Source: an uncultured Clostridia bacterium (GTDB lineage: Bacteria > Bacillota > Clostridia > Christensenellales > Borkfalkiaceae). From it: a stretch of 64,000 nt of DNA. Numbering within the stretch: the first letter of the stretch is position 1; each line of letters starts with the position of its first letter. The stretch lies in assembly GCA_944367565.1 (NCBI GenBank), contig CALVWR010000004.1, forward strand, positions 56,763 through 120,762, given 5' to 3'. Below, in pieces: positions 44,711 to 54,302 of the stretch. The translations under genes and the position numbers were made by a program. The notes under the pieces are model-generated. The model worked only from the letters and a program-made list of their open reading frames with translations. It ran no database searches and had not been told where the DNA came from.

Positions 44711-46546
44711 ATGAAATTCAACATTCACGGAATTGATGAATCATTGCAAAAAGCGGTAAAAAACATAAGTTATGCATGGAATCCCGTTTTTGCGGATGAC
44801 GGCGAGGAAGTTGTTGCAAATCGGATCGAGCGAGGTTTTTCGGTAAAAAGAGAAAACGGAAAAGTGCTGATCGGATTTGCGAAAACGACCGATTTTTTAA
44901 GGGGACTTCTGTATGCCGCGAGCGGAATCGAAACAAAACAGGCTTCTTCTTTTGATGAGCTCGGCATGATGGTAGACTGTTCGAGAAACGCCGTTTTAAA
45001 TACAGAAACGGTAAAAAAGCTCGTTGCAAATCTTGCGAGCATGGGATACACCTATCTCTATCTTTATACGGAAGATACATACGAAGTGGAAAATAATCCG
45101 TATTTCGGATATTTAAGAGGCAGATATACGAAAGAAGAGATTGCAGACATCGATCTTTTTTGTCGGGAACTCGGTATGGAACTTATCCCGTGTATTCAGA
45201 CGCTCGCGCATCTGAATCAGATTACGCGCTATCATGATTATTGCGATATCATCGATTGCAACGATATTCTGTTATGTGACGATGAAAAAACATATCGGCT
45301 GATTGACGATATGTTTACGACATTGGAGCACAATTTCACTTCCCGAAAAGTAAATATCGGCATGGACGAGGCGCATTTCCTCGGACTTGGAAAATACCTT
45401 GACATACACGGATATGTTTCGAAATTTGACATTATGTTCAGACATCTGCAGCGCGTTCTGGAAATTGCCAAGAAGCACGGTTTTACGGTTTGTGCAATGT
45501 GGAGCGATATGTTTTTCCGTATGGCGTCCGGCGGGGAATATTATAAGAGTTTTGAAACGGTTCCGGAAAGCCTTCTCGGGAAAATTCCGCAGGATGTTTC
45601 TCTGATTTATTGGGACTATTACAGCACGGACTATCGGCATTATTCCGATATGCTCAAGAGCCATTTTATGTTAAGCGAAAGAATCGAATTTGCCGGAGGC
45701 GCCTGGAAATGGGTAGGATGGACGCCGATCAACGAATTTTCGATCAAAGCAACGGAAGCGGCCGTACGGGCGTGTAAAGACTGCGGTATAAAAAATTATT
45801 TTCTTACCGCATGGGGTGACGGCGGAGGAGAAGCGAGCGTTTTTTCCGTATTGCCGTCGCTTTATTATCTCGCGCAGAGTGCATACGGAGACGATAAAAA
45901 TAAAGAAGTGTTCAAGACTTTAACGGGCGTTGCTTTCGATGACTTCATGAAGATCGATTTGCCCAACAGGGCAAACGACGGGGAAAGGACGCAGAGAAAC
46001 AATTCTTCGCAATTCTTTTTGTTTGACGATCTGCTGTTCGGTATGTTCGATTCCTTGATTACAAAAGATCAGACGAAGTATTATTCCCGTTTTATAAAAG
46101 TACTGCATAACGTGAAAGCCGGTGCGTACGGATACATATTCGATGAATTATCTGCGCTTTGTTCCGTATTGAAGTGTAAGATCGATCTTGCCGTACGTCT
46201 GAAAGAGGCTTATGCCGCGAAGGATAAAGAAAAACTAAAGTCCTTAGACGGACAGTTTAAAAATCTTCTTAAGAAAATCGGCGATTTTTATAAAAAATTT
46301 GAAACGGCGTGGTATAAAGAGAACAAGTCATTTGGTTTTGAAGTACAGGATCAGCGCTTCGGCGGACTGACAGGACGTATACGCGCCGTGCAAAAACGGG
46401 TAAGGGAATATGCGGAAGGAAAAATAGAAAATATTCCCGAACTGGATGAAAAACATCTGCCGTACGGATGTTACGGGAAAGAGACGGAATTTGATAACCT
46501 GTTTTTCGTAAATTGGCGTCAGAACGTAACTGTTTCAAATATATAA
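44711..46546 (+). CDS. Beta-N-acetylhexosaminidase-like glycosidase, family GH20
   Basis: A 611-residue protein. The catalytic Asp-Glu pair of GH20 appears in NIGMDEAHFLGLG near residue 220, following a TIM-barrel region with YLYLYTEDTYE and IPCIQTLAHLNQI, and the W-rich lid WKWVGWTPINEF. A C-terminal helical domain of about 200 residues follows. No signal peptide, so it acts on imported oligosaccharides, probably releasing GlcNAc or related sugars for the hexosamine operon at 31-35 kb. Start ATG at 44711 follows GAGGGAACG. Confidence 0.85.
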   Translation: MKFNIHGIDESLQKAVKNISYAWNPVFADDGEEVVANRIERGFSVKRENGKVLIGFAKTTDFLRGLLYAASGIETKQASSFDELGMMVDCSRNAVLNTETVKKLVANLASMGYTYLYLYTEDTYEVENNPYFGYLRGRYTKEEIADIDLFCRELGMELIPCIQTLAHLNQITRYHDYCDIIDCNDILLCDDEKTYRLIDDMFTTLEHNFTSRKVNIGMDEAHFLGLGKYLDIHGYVSKFDIMFRHLQRVLEIAKKHGFTVCAMWSDMFFRMASGGEYYKSFETVPESLLGKIPQDVSLIYWDYYSTDYRHYSDMLKSHFMLSERIEFAGGAWKWVGWTPINEFSIKATEAAVRACKDCGIKNYFLTAWGDGGGEASVFSVLPSLYYLAQSAYGDDKNKEVFKTLTGVAFDDFMKIDLPNRANDGERTQRNNSSQFFLFDDLLFGMFDSLITKDQTKYYSRFIKVLHNVKAGAYGYIFDELSALCSVLKCKIDLAVRLKEAYAAKDKEKLKSLDGQFKNLLKKIGDFYKKFETAWYKENKSFGFEVQDQRFGGLTGRIRAVQKRVREYAEGKIENIPELDEKHLPYGCYGKETEFDNLFFVNWRQNVTVSNI

Positions 46547-46587
46547 ATCACTAATGTTTTAATAAAGAAATAACTATAAATTATGTC

Positions 46588-46596
46588 TGTTATAAT
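46588..46596 (+). promoter_or_regulatory. Extended -10 promoter
   Basis: TGTTATAAT, an extended -10 box, 20 bases before the transporter ATG. No -35 match is seen. Confidence 0.55.
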
Positions 46597-46615
46597 ATAG
46601 GGTAGATGTTGTTTT

Positions 46616-47569
46616 ATGGAATATTTCTTGATTACGCTTTCAACGGTTTGCGTGGCGGGGCAATTTGTTTTCAATAAGTTTTATCAAAAGTACGTCGTTA
46701 AAAATACGGACGCGCTTTTATGGATGCCGATTCTGACCGGCGGGATTGCCGTAGTTTTATTTTTATGCCTGAACAAATTTACATTGACTTACGGCTCGTT
46801 CAGCTTTATCATTGCAAGCGCGGAAGCGCTTGTGCTTACGCTGTGTATGTTATGCAGTATTTTTGTCGTAAAATTTGGCAGCGTTGCCGTATTCACCGTA
46901 TTTATCATGCTCGGCGGTATGTTGCTTCCGTTTGTTTACGGTCTATTGTTTTTACAGGAAAAATTAAGCATAGCAAAAGCAATCGGAATGTTGATTTTGA
47001 TTTTGTCTTTGTTTTTATCCGTAAAACCGGAACAGAAAGCGGTAAAAAAAGAAAAACCGTCCGCCGTTTTCTATTTTTTATGTTTGGCGGTTTTTGTGCT
47101 GAACGGCGGGGTCAGTATCTTTTCAAAAGTGCATCAGATCAACGCCGCGGCCGTTCCGACGCTCGATTATATGATATGGCTCTATTTAATGCAGTTTGCT
47201 ATTTCGCTTGTTTGTTTCGGCGTTTACCGGTTGTTTTTCAAAAGAAAAGCAAAAGCCGCTGCTTCGGAGGAGCTGACTTTGCAAAACGATTCCGAAATAC
47301 ATACCGACAAAATAACCGATGCTAAAAAACAGATTTTACTTGCGTTTTGTATTTGTTGCGGTTACGTGCTCTTTTCCGGATGCGGTTATCTGTTGCAATT
47401 GAATGCGGCAAAAGAACTCGACGCTTCTTTACTGTATCCTTTCATCACGGGCGGATCCGTTTTGTTTTCAACGATATCCGCATTGGTAATATTCAAAGAA
47501 AAACTCGGACTCTGGACGTGGATCAGTTTGATCCTGACGCTTTTGGGGACAATACTTTTTATTTTTTAG
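46616..47569 (+). CDS. DMT/EamA-type transporter
   Basis: A 317-residue membrane protein with ten predicted helices in two five-helix repeats, separated by a charged cytoplasmic loop near residues 200-235 (RLFFKRKAKAAASEE...). It matches the drug/metabolite transporter (EamA) superfamily. Substrate unknown; placed between two glycosidases, it could move sugars or metabolites. AGGG before the ATG is a modest ribosome site. Confidence 0.82.
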   Translation: MEYFLITLSTVCVAGQFVFNKFYQKYVVKNTDALLWMPILTGGIAVVLFLCLNKFTLTYGSFSFIIASAEALVLTLCMLCSIFVVKFGSVAVFTVFIMLGGMLLPFVYGLLFLQEKLSIAKAIGMLILILSLFLSVKPEQKAVKKEKPSAVFYFLCLAVFVLNGGVSIFSKVHQINAAAVPTLDYMIWLYLMQFAISLVCFGVYRLFFKRKAKAAASEELTLQNDSEIHTDKITDAKKQILLAFCICCGYVLFSGCGYLLQLNAAKELDASLLYPFITGGSVLFSTISALVIFKEKLGLWTWISLILTLLGTILFIF

Positions 47570-47702
47570 CTGCTGCCGGATCGATGGAACGATCATAAGC
47601 GGTTTCTGTCGTTCAGGAAAGACAGGAAAAGTTAAAGAATAACACAAAATACGGCAAAATTAAGAAAATCGATATGCGATTATTGATTTATATGAGGTTT
47701 TT

Positions 47703-50231
47703 ATGATTTACAAGGGCAAAAAACTTAAGAAAATTTCTTTTCCCCTCGGCGGGATCGGTACGGGCTCCGTGGGCATCGGGGGGAACGGTGAATTGATCGA
47801 CTGGGAAATCTTCAACCGACCCGACAAAAACTCGAAAAACGGATTTTCTCATTTTGCCGTCAAGGCGAAAAAAGGAAATTCTTCCGTTGCAAAAGTCTTG
47901 CAAGGCGATGCCGTAAGCGATCTGGTCGGATCCCCGATCAACGGATTTTTCTGCGGATACGGGTTCGGTCCTCTGCAGACGAGTATGGCGGGATTTCCCC
48001 ATTTCAGAAACGTTACGTTCAAAGGGGAGTTTCCCATTGCGGAATTGCGTTTTTCTGACGAATCTTTCCCCGGTAAAATCCGGCTGACGGCGTTTAATCC
48101 TTTTATACCGCAGGACAGTTTCAATTCATCTTTGCCGGCAGCGTTTTTTCTTGCGGAAATTGAAAATCAAACCGATGAAACCGTAGAATATACGCTCGGC
48201 TTTTCGCTTAGGAACCATTCTGAAAAATCCGTAAACGATTTTTTTATCGATCGCGGCGTTCATGGGGTTTATTTCGGAAACGAAGACGATCGGAATGCGA
48301 CAAATTATTCCGATATGACAATCGCTACCGATCACGGCGATTGTTCCGCTACGGAAGATTGGTTTCGCGGCGGCTGGTCTGATCCGCAAACGGTGTATTG
48401 GCGTAATTTCAGTGAAAAAGAAAGGCAGGAAAACAGAAAATATCCGAATTGCGGCGTACAGGATCATGCTTCTTTATTTGCGTATGTTGCGGTTCCTCCG
48501 AAGGAAAAGAGGCGGGTTCGCTTTGTCATGGCTTGGAATGCACCGAATAATTACAATTATTGGGATCCGTTTAAAGACGAAAACGGAAATGACGTTATTT
48601 GGAAAAATTATTATTCGACGCGTTTTGAAAATTCGCGGGAGACGGCAATGTACTGTCTGCGTTTTTTCGACGAGCTTTTCACGAAAACAAAACGATTCAA
48701 GGATGCTCTCTTTTCTTCGTCGCTTCCGGATGTCGTGCTGGACGCGGTATCTTCCAATATTTCCATTTTGAAATCGCCAACGGTTCTGCGGTTGGAGGAC
48801 GGAACGTTCTACGGCTGGGAAGGCGTGATGGAAAAGCAAGGCAGCTGCGAAGGAACTTGTCAGCACGTATGGAATTACGCCTATGCACTGCCGTATCTTT
48901 TTCCGCAACTGGAGCGTTCGCTGAGAGAGACGGTTTATCGTTACAATACGTTCGAGAGCGGGGAAACGGCGTTCAGAACGGTTCTTCCTTTGGGACGGAA
49001 ACGTGAAATCCGTTTCCGCGCCTGTGTTGACGGGCAGATGGGCGAGGTGATCAAGTCCTATCGGGAATGGAAAATCAGCGGAGACAACGCTTGGCTCAAT
49101 CTCAATTGGAACAGCATAAAGAAGATGCTGGAATATGCCTGGTCCGAAAATAACGCCGACCGTTGGGACAGCGACGGAGACGGTGTTCTTGACGGACGGC
49201 AGCATCATACGCTCGATATGGAACTGTTCGGCGCGAATTCGTGGCTGGAAGGGATGTATCTTCTGGCGCTCGATTGCGGAAAAGAAATGGCCGAAGCGGT
49301 AGGGGACGCCGCGGCGGCGAAATGTTATGCGAAAAAATACGAATACGGCAGAAAATGGATGAATGAAAATCTGTTCAACGGCAGTTATTTCATTCAGAAG
49401 ATCGATATCAACGATCCGTCTGTCACGAAAAGTTTCGGTGCGGACGAGTATTGGAACGATGAGGCAAAAGAGATCAAATATCAATATAAAGAAGGCTGTG
49501 AGATCGATCAGATGCTTGCAGACTGGCATGCGGCGATCCTGAAAAAAAACGGTGTTTTCGACGTGGAAAAAAAGAAAAAAGCACTCTTCAGTCTGTATAA
49601 AAATAATTTCAAAGAGTCGATGCGCACGGTGGAAAATATGTGGAGATTATTTACCGTGGACGATGAAAAGGGCGCAATTATATGCGACTATCCGAAGGGA
49701 ACATATAAACCGATGATTCCGTTGCCGTATTGCGAAGAAACCATGGCTGGGTTTGAATATTCGCTTGCGGGACTCATGATCTCCGAGGGGTTGGAAAAAG
49801 AGGGCTTGTCTCTTGTCAAAGCGATACGCGACAGATATGACGGAGAAAAAAGAAATCCTTGGAACGAGATGGAATGCGGAAGCAATTACGCGCGATCCAT
49901 GGCGTCATTCGCCTTATTGATCATATACAGCGGGTTCATATGCGATATGCCCGAAGGCAGAATCGGATTTATCCCGCTCCATAAAAGCGGCAAATTTCTG
50001 TGGAGCGCCGCAGAGGCGTGGGGAACGGTGGAAATCGGCGAATCCGATATCGTATTTTTCGTAAAAGGCGGAAAAATCACTTTGCGCTCTTTTGTGTTCG
50101 GAAACGGTAAAACGGCGGAAACATTCTTCGTGGACAATCGGACCGTAAAATTTGATCAGGTGGAAAACGAAATTCGTTTTGAAGAAACAACCGTGAAAAA
50201 AACCTTGAAAATCGGATTTAGCGCTAAATAA
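47703..50231 (+). CDS. GH116 beta-glucosidase / glucosylceramidase-like
   Basis: An 842-residue glycosidase of family GH116 (GBA2-like). The N-terminal beta-sandwich begins ISFPLGGIGTGSVGIGGNGEL, and the (alpha/alpha)6 catalytic domain starts near residue 350. The likely nucleophile Glu is in CEGTCQHVWNY near residue 387 and the acid/base Asp in HHTLDMELFGANSWLEG near 500. No signal peptide, so it is cytoplasmic. Beta-glucosides or beta-xylosides are known family substrates. AGG is a weak ribosome site before the ATG. The 133-base gap upstream shows no clear promoter. Confidence 0.88.
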   Translation: MIYKGKKLKKISFPLGGIGTGSVGIGGNGELIDWEIFNRPDKNSKNGFSHFAVKAKKGNSSVAKVLQGDAVSDLVGSPINGFFCGYGFGPLQTSMAGFPHFRNVTFKGEFPIAELRFSDESFPGKIRLTAFNPFIPQDSFNSSLPAAFFLAEIENQTDETVEYTLGFSLRNHSEKSVNDFFIDRGVHGVYFGNEDDRNATNYSDMTIATDHGDCSATEDWFRGGWSDPQTVYWRNFSEKERQENRKYPNCGVQDHASLFAYVAVPPKEKRRVRFVMAWNAPNNYNYWDPFKDENGNDVIWKNYYSTRFENSRETAMYCLRFFDELFTKTKRFKDALFSSSLPDVVLDAVSSNISILKSPTVLRLEDGTFYGWEGVMEKQGSCEGTCQHVWNYAYALPYLFPQLERSLRETVYRYNTFESGETAFRTVLPLGRKREIRFRACVDGQMGEVIKSYREWKISGDNAWLNLNWNSIKKMLEYAWSENNADRWDSDGDGVLDGRQHHTLDMELFGANSWLEGMYLLALDCGKEMAEAVGDAAAAKCYAKKYEYGRKWMNENLFNGSYFIQKIDINDPSVTKSFGADEYWNDEAKEIKYQYKEGCEIDQMLADWHAAILKKNGVFDVEKKKKALFSLYKNNFKESMRTVENMWRLFTVDDEKGAIICDYPKGTYKPMIPLPYCEETMAGFEYSLAGLMISEGLEKEGLSLVKAIRDRYDGEKRNPWNEMECGSNYARSMASFALLIIYSGFICDMPEGRIGFIPLHKSGKFLWSAAEAWGTVEIGESDIVFFVKGGKITLRSFVFGNGKTAETFFVDNRTVKFDQVENEIRFEETTVKKTLKIGFSAK

Positions 50232-50256
50232 TTCAACATTGGTTTTGAGCGGACGA

Positions 50257-50295
50257 GAGGGCGCGTCGGTAACAACGACGCGCCCTCGGATTTTT
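50257..50295 (+). terminator. Terminator after the GH116 gene
   Basis: A perfect 12-bp GC-rich stem (50257-50268 with 50276-50287), a 7-base loop and TTTTT at 50291-50295. Confidence 0.9.
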
Positions 50296-50330
50296 AAATT
50301 CAGAATTTTTTTTCGGCAAAATGGCGGGTT

Positions 50331-51743
50331 TCAGAGCTTTTCTATTTTGATCAGGTTTGTATTGCCGCACTGTCCGAACGGATTGCCTGCCGTGATGACA
50401 ATGGTGTCTCCCGTATGCGCGAGTTTGCGGTTTTTCGCGTTGGTGACGGCATTGTAAAAGATCACTTCCGTAGAGGTATATTCGTCGCAGACGATGGATT
50501 CCACACCCCAGGAAAGGGAAAGTTTACGCCAAACTTTTTCGTTTGTCGTCATCGCAAGGATGTTGACGGGCGAACGGTAACGCGATACCATGCGCGCCGT
50601 CGTTCCGGAGCGCGTACAGACCACGATCAGTTTTGCTTTCACGTCGATGGCAAGACCGCACGTCGCATGGGAAATGGCGTCCACCGTATTTTTAATTTTA
50701 AAATCGGTATTTCTGAACCGTTTGATGAAATCGATATCTCTTTCCGCTTCCACGGCGATTTTGCTCATTGTCCGTACCGCTTCCACGGGATATTTACCCG
50801 CCGCAGTTTCTCCCGAAAGCATAATCGCGCTCGTCCCATCGTATACGGCATTGGCGACGTCGGTGATTTCCGCGCGCGTCGGCCGCGGATTGGTGATCAT
50901 CGATTCCAGCATTTCCGTCGCGGTAATCACGCGTTTTCCGAGGATCCGGCATTTTTGTATCAGGTGTTTTTGAATGGAGGGGAGTTCTTCAAACGGAATT
51001 TCTACGCCCATATCGCCGCGGCCGATCATGATGCCGTCGGAAACTTCGAGGATCTCCTCAATGTTGTTTACGCCCGCACGGTTTTCGATCTTTGCGATCA
51101 GATCGATGTCGTCGCCGCCGTGTTCCTTCAGGAATTTCCGTATATCCAAAATATCTTGCTTCTGCGATACAAAGGAACAGGCGATAAAATCAACGCCGAG
51201 TTCGATGCCGAGCAACAAATCCGCTTTATCCTGTTCGCTCAGATATTGTTGCTTGAGAACTTTATTCGGAAAACTCATGCTCTTTTTGTCGGAAAGTTCG
51301 CCGCCTGCAAGGACGGTGCAAACCGCTTCCCGTTCCCTGAGTTCCCGAACTTCAAAAATGAGAAGTCCGTTGCTCAGAAGAATCCTGTCGCCGGGCTGAA
51401 GTTCTTCGATCAGATGTTTGTAAGAAACAGACACGCGCTTTTCATCGCCGACGACTTCCTCGACCGTAAACGTAAAAGTGTCTCCTTCACGAAGTCGGAT
51501 CTTTCCGCCCGCAAAGGTTCCGATCCTGTATTCCGGACCTTTTGTATCCAGCATGATCGCGATAGGCGCGTTCAGTTTTTCCCGCACCTGCTTGATCAAA
51601 TTGAATTTCTTTCGGTGGTCTTCATGCGTACCGTGCGAAAAATTCAAACGCGCAACGTTCATGCCGGCTTTGATCATTTCCGTGATGATCTCTTCCTTTT
51701 CGCAAGCGGGACCGATTGTACATACGATTTTTGTTCTTTTCAT
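50331..51743 (-). CDS. pyk: Pyruvate kinase
   Basis: A 470-residue enzyme converting PEP and ADP to pyruvate and ATP. Motifs are KIVCTIGPA at the N-terminus, RLNFSHGTHEDH, the active-site block DLIAKIENRAGV (catalytic Lys), GRGDMGVEIPFE and MLSGETAAGKYPVEAV. It lacks the extra C-terminal PEP-utilising domain of Bacillus enzymes. The ATG at 51743 follows AGGAAGG. Divergent from the fumarase operon, with a shared 12-base box near each -35. Confidence 0.96.
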   Translation of the reverse strand: MKRTKIVCTIGPACEKEEIITEMIKAGMNVARLNFSHGTHEDHRKKFNLIKQVREKLNAPIAIMLDTKGPEYRIGTFAGGKIRLREGDTFTFTVEEVVGDEKRVSVSYKHLIEELQPGDRILLSNGLLIFEVRELREREAVCTVLAGGELSDKKSMSFPNKVLKQQYLSEQDKADLLLGIELGVDFIACSFVSQKQDILDIRKFLKEHGGDDIDLIAKIENRAGVNNIEEILEVSDGIMIGRGDMGVEIPFEELPSIQKHLIQKCRILGKRVITATEMLESMITNPRPTRAEITDVANAVYDGTSAIMLSGETAAGKYPVEAVRTMSKIAVEAERDIDFIKRFRNTDFKIKNTVDAISHATCGLAIDVKAKLIVVCTRSGTTARMVSRYRSPVNILAMTTNEKVWRKLSLSWGVESIVCDEYTSTEVIFYNAVTNAKNRKLAHTGDTIVITAGNPFGQCGNTNLIKIEKL

Positions 51744-51781
51744 ATTCCTTCCTGATTCCGTCAAAGATAAACGCTGCCTTT

Positions 51782-51810
51782 ATTGTATCGTTTTTTACTT
51801 TTCTTGGCAA
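51782..51810 (-). promoter_or_regulatory. pyk promoter
   Basis: On the minus strand: TTGCCA (51810-51805), a 17-base spacer, TACAAT (51787-51782), 38 bases before the ATG. Confidence 0.75.
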
Positions 51811-51819
51811 GCGTTTCAA
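51808..51819 (-). promoter_or_regulatory. TTGAAACGCTTG box at the pyk promoter
   Basis: The 12-base TTGAAACGCTTG overlaps the first three bases of the pyk -35 box. It has an AARCGYTT core like LacI-family operators. The identical sequence stands at the same position in the divergent fumC promoter. Confidence 0.55.
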
Positions 51820-51975
51820 ACCTTCTGGCAGGATCTGTTGCAAAAGATATAAAATTTTCTTTCATCAAAAACCGATGACAGGTTGAAAAAATGTGATTTC
51901 TTTTCATAAAATTTTAACGCTTTTCACATTGTCGAAAAAAAACGAAACATGGAAAAAAAATTTTGAAAATCTGAC

Positions 51976-51987
51976 TTGAAACGCTTG
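51976..51987 (+). promoter_or_regulatory. TTGAAACGCTTG box at the fumC promoter
   Basis: An exact inverted copy of the box at 51808-51819, again overlapping the first three bases of the -35 hexamer. The two boxes are 156 bases apart; the DNA between them (51820-51975) is very AT-rich and has no gene. Confidence 0.55.
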
Positions 51988-52013
51988 TAAAAGATGAAAA
52001 AAGTTGCTATAAT
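51985..52013 (+). promoter_or_regulatory. Promoter of the fumarase/fumarate reductase operon
   Basis: TTGTAA (51985-51990), a 17-base spacer, TATAAT (52008-52013). The leader before fumC is about 100 bases and opens with a 22-bp palindrome. Confidence 0.75.
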
Positions 52014-52021
52014 CTAAATGC

Positions 52022-52043
52022 AATCGATAAAATTTTATCGATT
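52022..52043. promoter_or_regulatory. 22-bp perfect palindrome at the operon start
   Basis: A perfect palindrome with arms AATCGATAAAA and TTTTATCGATT. It lies right at the predicted transcription start, where a bound repressor would block the promoter; as RNA it could also form a 5'-end hairpin. Confidence 0.5.
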
Positions 52044-52121
52044 TATAAAAAGTCGCTTTACACTGCGGAAAGAGAAATCGAAGAAAAGCTTTTAACGACG
52101 TGAATTAAGAGAGGTGCAACA

Positions 52122-53516
52122 ATGGAATACCGTATCGAAAAAGACACGATGGGCGAAATGAAGGTGCCGGCAGATAAATATTGGGGCGCGCAGACCGAGC
52201 GAAGTTTTGAAAATTTCAAGATCGGAACGGAAACGATGCCGGGGGAGATCATTCATGCGTTCGGCATACTGAAGAAAGCGGCGGCGATTGCGAACTACAA
52301 TATGGGCAATTTGTCGGAAGAAAAAATGAAATATATCTGTCTTGCCTGCGACGAAGTCATCGAAGGCAAGCTGAACGATAATTTTCCGCTTGTCGTATGG
52401 CAGACGGGGAGCGGCACGCAATCCAATATGAATGCAAACGAAGTGATTGCGAATCGCGGAAACGAACTTTGCGGAAAGAAATTATTGCATCCGAACGATG
52501 ACATCAATAAGAGTCAGAGTTCTAACGATACGTTTCCTACGGCAATGCATGTCGCTGCGGTTCTTGCGATCACGCACAGATTGTTCCCCGCGATGGATGT
52601 CCTGATCGAAACATTCAAACGGCTGGAAAAGGAAAACGAAGGGGTGATCAAAAGCGGAAGAACGCATTTGCAGGACGCCGTTCCCATTGCGTTTTCGCAG
52701 GAAATTTCCGGCTGGCGCAACATGATCGAAAGGAATAAAGTGCATATAGCGCTCGCTATGACGGGATTAAGTCAGCTTGCGATCGGCGGGACGGCTGTCG
52801 GAACAGGGCTCAACGCGCCCGAAGGCTTCGGCAAGGAGACGGCAAACCAGATCAGCATCCTGACCGGCGGAAACTTTACCGATGCCGAAAATAAATTTCA
52901 CGAGCTTTCTTCAAAGGATGAACTCGTCTTTGCGCACGGCGCACTGAAAGCGCTTGCGGCGAACCTGATGAAAATTGCGAACGACGTGCGTTGGCTGGCT
53001 TCCGGTCCGCGCGACGGACTCGGTGAGATCAGGATCCCCGAAAACGAACCCGGATCGTCGATTATGCCCGGGAAAGTCAATCCCACGCAGTGCGAGGCGC
53101 TTACGATGGTTGCGGTACAGGTGATCGGCAACGACGTCGCTGTCGGTATGGGGGCGTCGCAGGGGAATTTCCAGCTGAACGTATTCATGCCGGTGATTAT
53201 ATATAATTTTCTGCAATCGGTAAGACTGCTTGCCGACGGGATCACGAGTTTTGAAAAGAACTGTGTGCGCGGCATCAAGGCGAATAAAGAAAAGATGAAG
53301 CACAATCTTTACAATTCGCTGATGTTGGTTACCGCGCTCAATCCTTACATCGGATATGAAAACGCGGCAAAAACGGCGAAGTTGGCGTATAAAGAAAATA
53401 TCAGTTTAAAAGAGGCCTGCGTTTCTCTCGGATTTCTTACGCCGGAGCGTTTTGACGAAGTATTCCACCCCGAAGAAATGGCGTATCCTCATAGAAAAGA
53501 GCATAAAGAAGGTTGA
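52122..53516 (+). CDS. fumC: Fumarate hydratase class II
   Basis: A 464-residue iron-free fumarase interconverting malate and fumarate. Motifs: TGSGTQSNMNANEV near residue 97, SSNDTFPTAMH, GRTHLQDAVP and the superfamily signature GSSIMPGKVNPTQCE near 316. Full length with all active-site residues. It stands first in the operon and supplies fumarate to the reductase encoded at its end. GAGAGGTG precedes the ATG; the next gene follows after 3 bases. Confidence 0.97.
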   Translation: MEYRIEKDTMGEMKVPADKYWGAQTERSFENFKIGTETMPGEIIHAFGILKKAAAIANYNMGNLSEEKMKYICLACDEVIEGKLNDNFPLVVWQTGSGTQSNMNANEVIANRGNELCGKKLLHPNDDINKSQSSNDTFPTAMHVAAVLAITHRLFPAMDVLIETFKRLEKENEGVIKSGRTHLQDAVPIAFSQEISGWRNMIERNKVHIALAMTGLSQLAIGGTAVGTGLNAPEGFGKETANQISILTGGNFTDAENKFHELSSKDELVFAHGALKALAANLMKIANDVRWLASGPRDGLGEIRIPENEPGSSIMPGKVNPTQCEALTMVAVQVIGNDVAVGMGASQGNFQLNVFMPVIIYNFLQSVRLLADGITSFEKNCVRGIKANKEKMKHNLYNSLMLVTALNPYIGYENAAKTAKLAYKENISLKEACVSLGFLTPERFDEVFHPEEMAYPHRKEHKEG

Positions 53517-53519
53517 AAG

Positions 53520-54302
53520 ATGAAAATTTGTTATTATCCCGGCTGTACGTTGAAAACGCAGGCGAAACAACTCGATCGGTATGCGCGCGCATCTGCCGAG
53601 GCGCTCGGCGTGGAAATGGAAGAAATTGAAAACTGGCAGTGTTGCGGCGCGGTTTATCCGATGGCGCGGGACGAAATAGCCACCAAACTTTCCGCAGTGC
53701 GCGCACTCGATTACGCGAAGCATCGCGGCGGGAAGCTGCTGACGCTTTGTTCCGCTTGCCATAACGTGATCAAACGCACCAACGACGATATGAAAAACGA
53801 CGCGGATATCCGTACGCGCGCGAACAATTACTTAAAACTTGACGAAATATACGCGGGCGAGACGGAAGTCGTGCATTATCTGGAAATGCTGAAAAACATC
53901 GTCGGATTTGACGAGATAAAAAGGCGCGTGGTCAAACCTCTGAACCGTAAGATCGGCGCATATTACGGATGTTTGTTGCTTCGTCCGAACAACGTGATGG
54001 CGTTCGACAATCCGGAAAATCCCACGATCATCGAAGATTTTATCCGTGCGATCGGCGGAACGGCAGTGACCTATCCGTTCCGAAACGAATGTTGCGGCGC
54101 ATATGTTTCTTTCAAAAACAAAGAACTGACGGAAAAGCGAAGCGGTATGATCATAAAAAGCGCAAAGGAAAAAGGCGCGGAAATGCTCGTTACGGCTTGT
54201 CCGTTATGTCTTTACAATTTACAGAAAAATACGGACGGATCGCTTCCCGTCGTATATTTTACAGAGCTTCTTGCCGAAGCGTTGGGAGTGAAACATGACT
54301 AA
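53520..54302 (+). CDS. hdrB: Heterodisulfide reductase subunit B-like (CCG domains)
   Basis: A 260-residue protein with two CCG domains, each binding a non-cubane iron-sulfur cluster. First set: YYPGC (residue 5-9), CCGAVYP near 41 and CSACHN near 79. Second set: YYGC near 147, CCGAYVSF near 193 and CPLCLYN near 223. In methanogens HdrB reduces CoM-S-S-CoB; here no such substrate is expected. With fumarase upstream and fumarate reductase genes downstream it may hand electrons to the FrdB-like subunit. Overlaps hdrC by 8 bases. Confidence 0.9.
   Translation: MKICYYPGCTLKTQAKQLDRYARASAEALGVEMEEIENWQCCGAVYPMARDEIATKLSAVRALDYAKHRGGKLLTLCSACHNVIKRTNDDMKNDADIRTRANNYLKLDEIYAGETEVVHYLEMLKNIVGFDEIKRRVVKPLNRKIGAYYGCLLLRPNNVMAFDNPENPTIIEDFIRAIGGTAVTYPFRNECCGAYVSFKNKELTEKRSGMIIKSAKEKGAEMLVTACPLCLYNLQKNTDGSLPVVYFTELLAEALGVKHD

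Noticed and set aside
50415..51755. 446-codon open frame antisense to pyk
   Set aside because: Shadow of a highly conserved gene; composition is not protein-like and no start signal is present.
51808..51987. CcpA cre sites at pyk/fumC
   Set aside because: The 12-base box shares the AA-CG-TT core but is one base short of the cre spacing between TG and CG.
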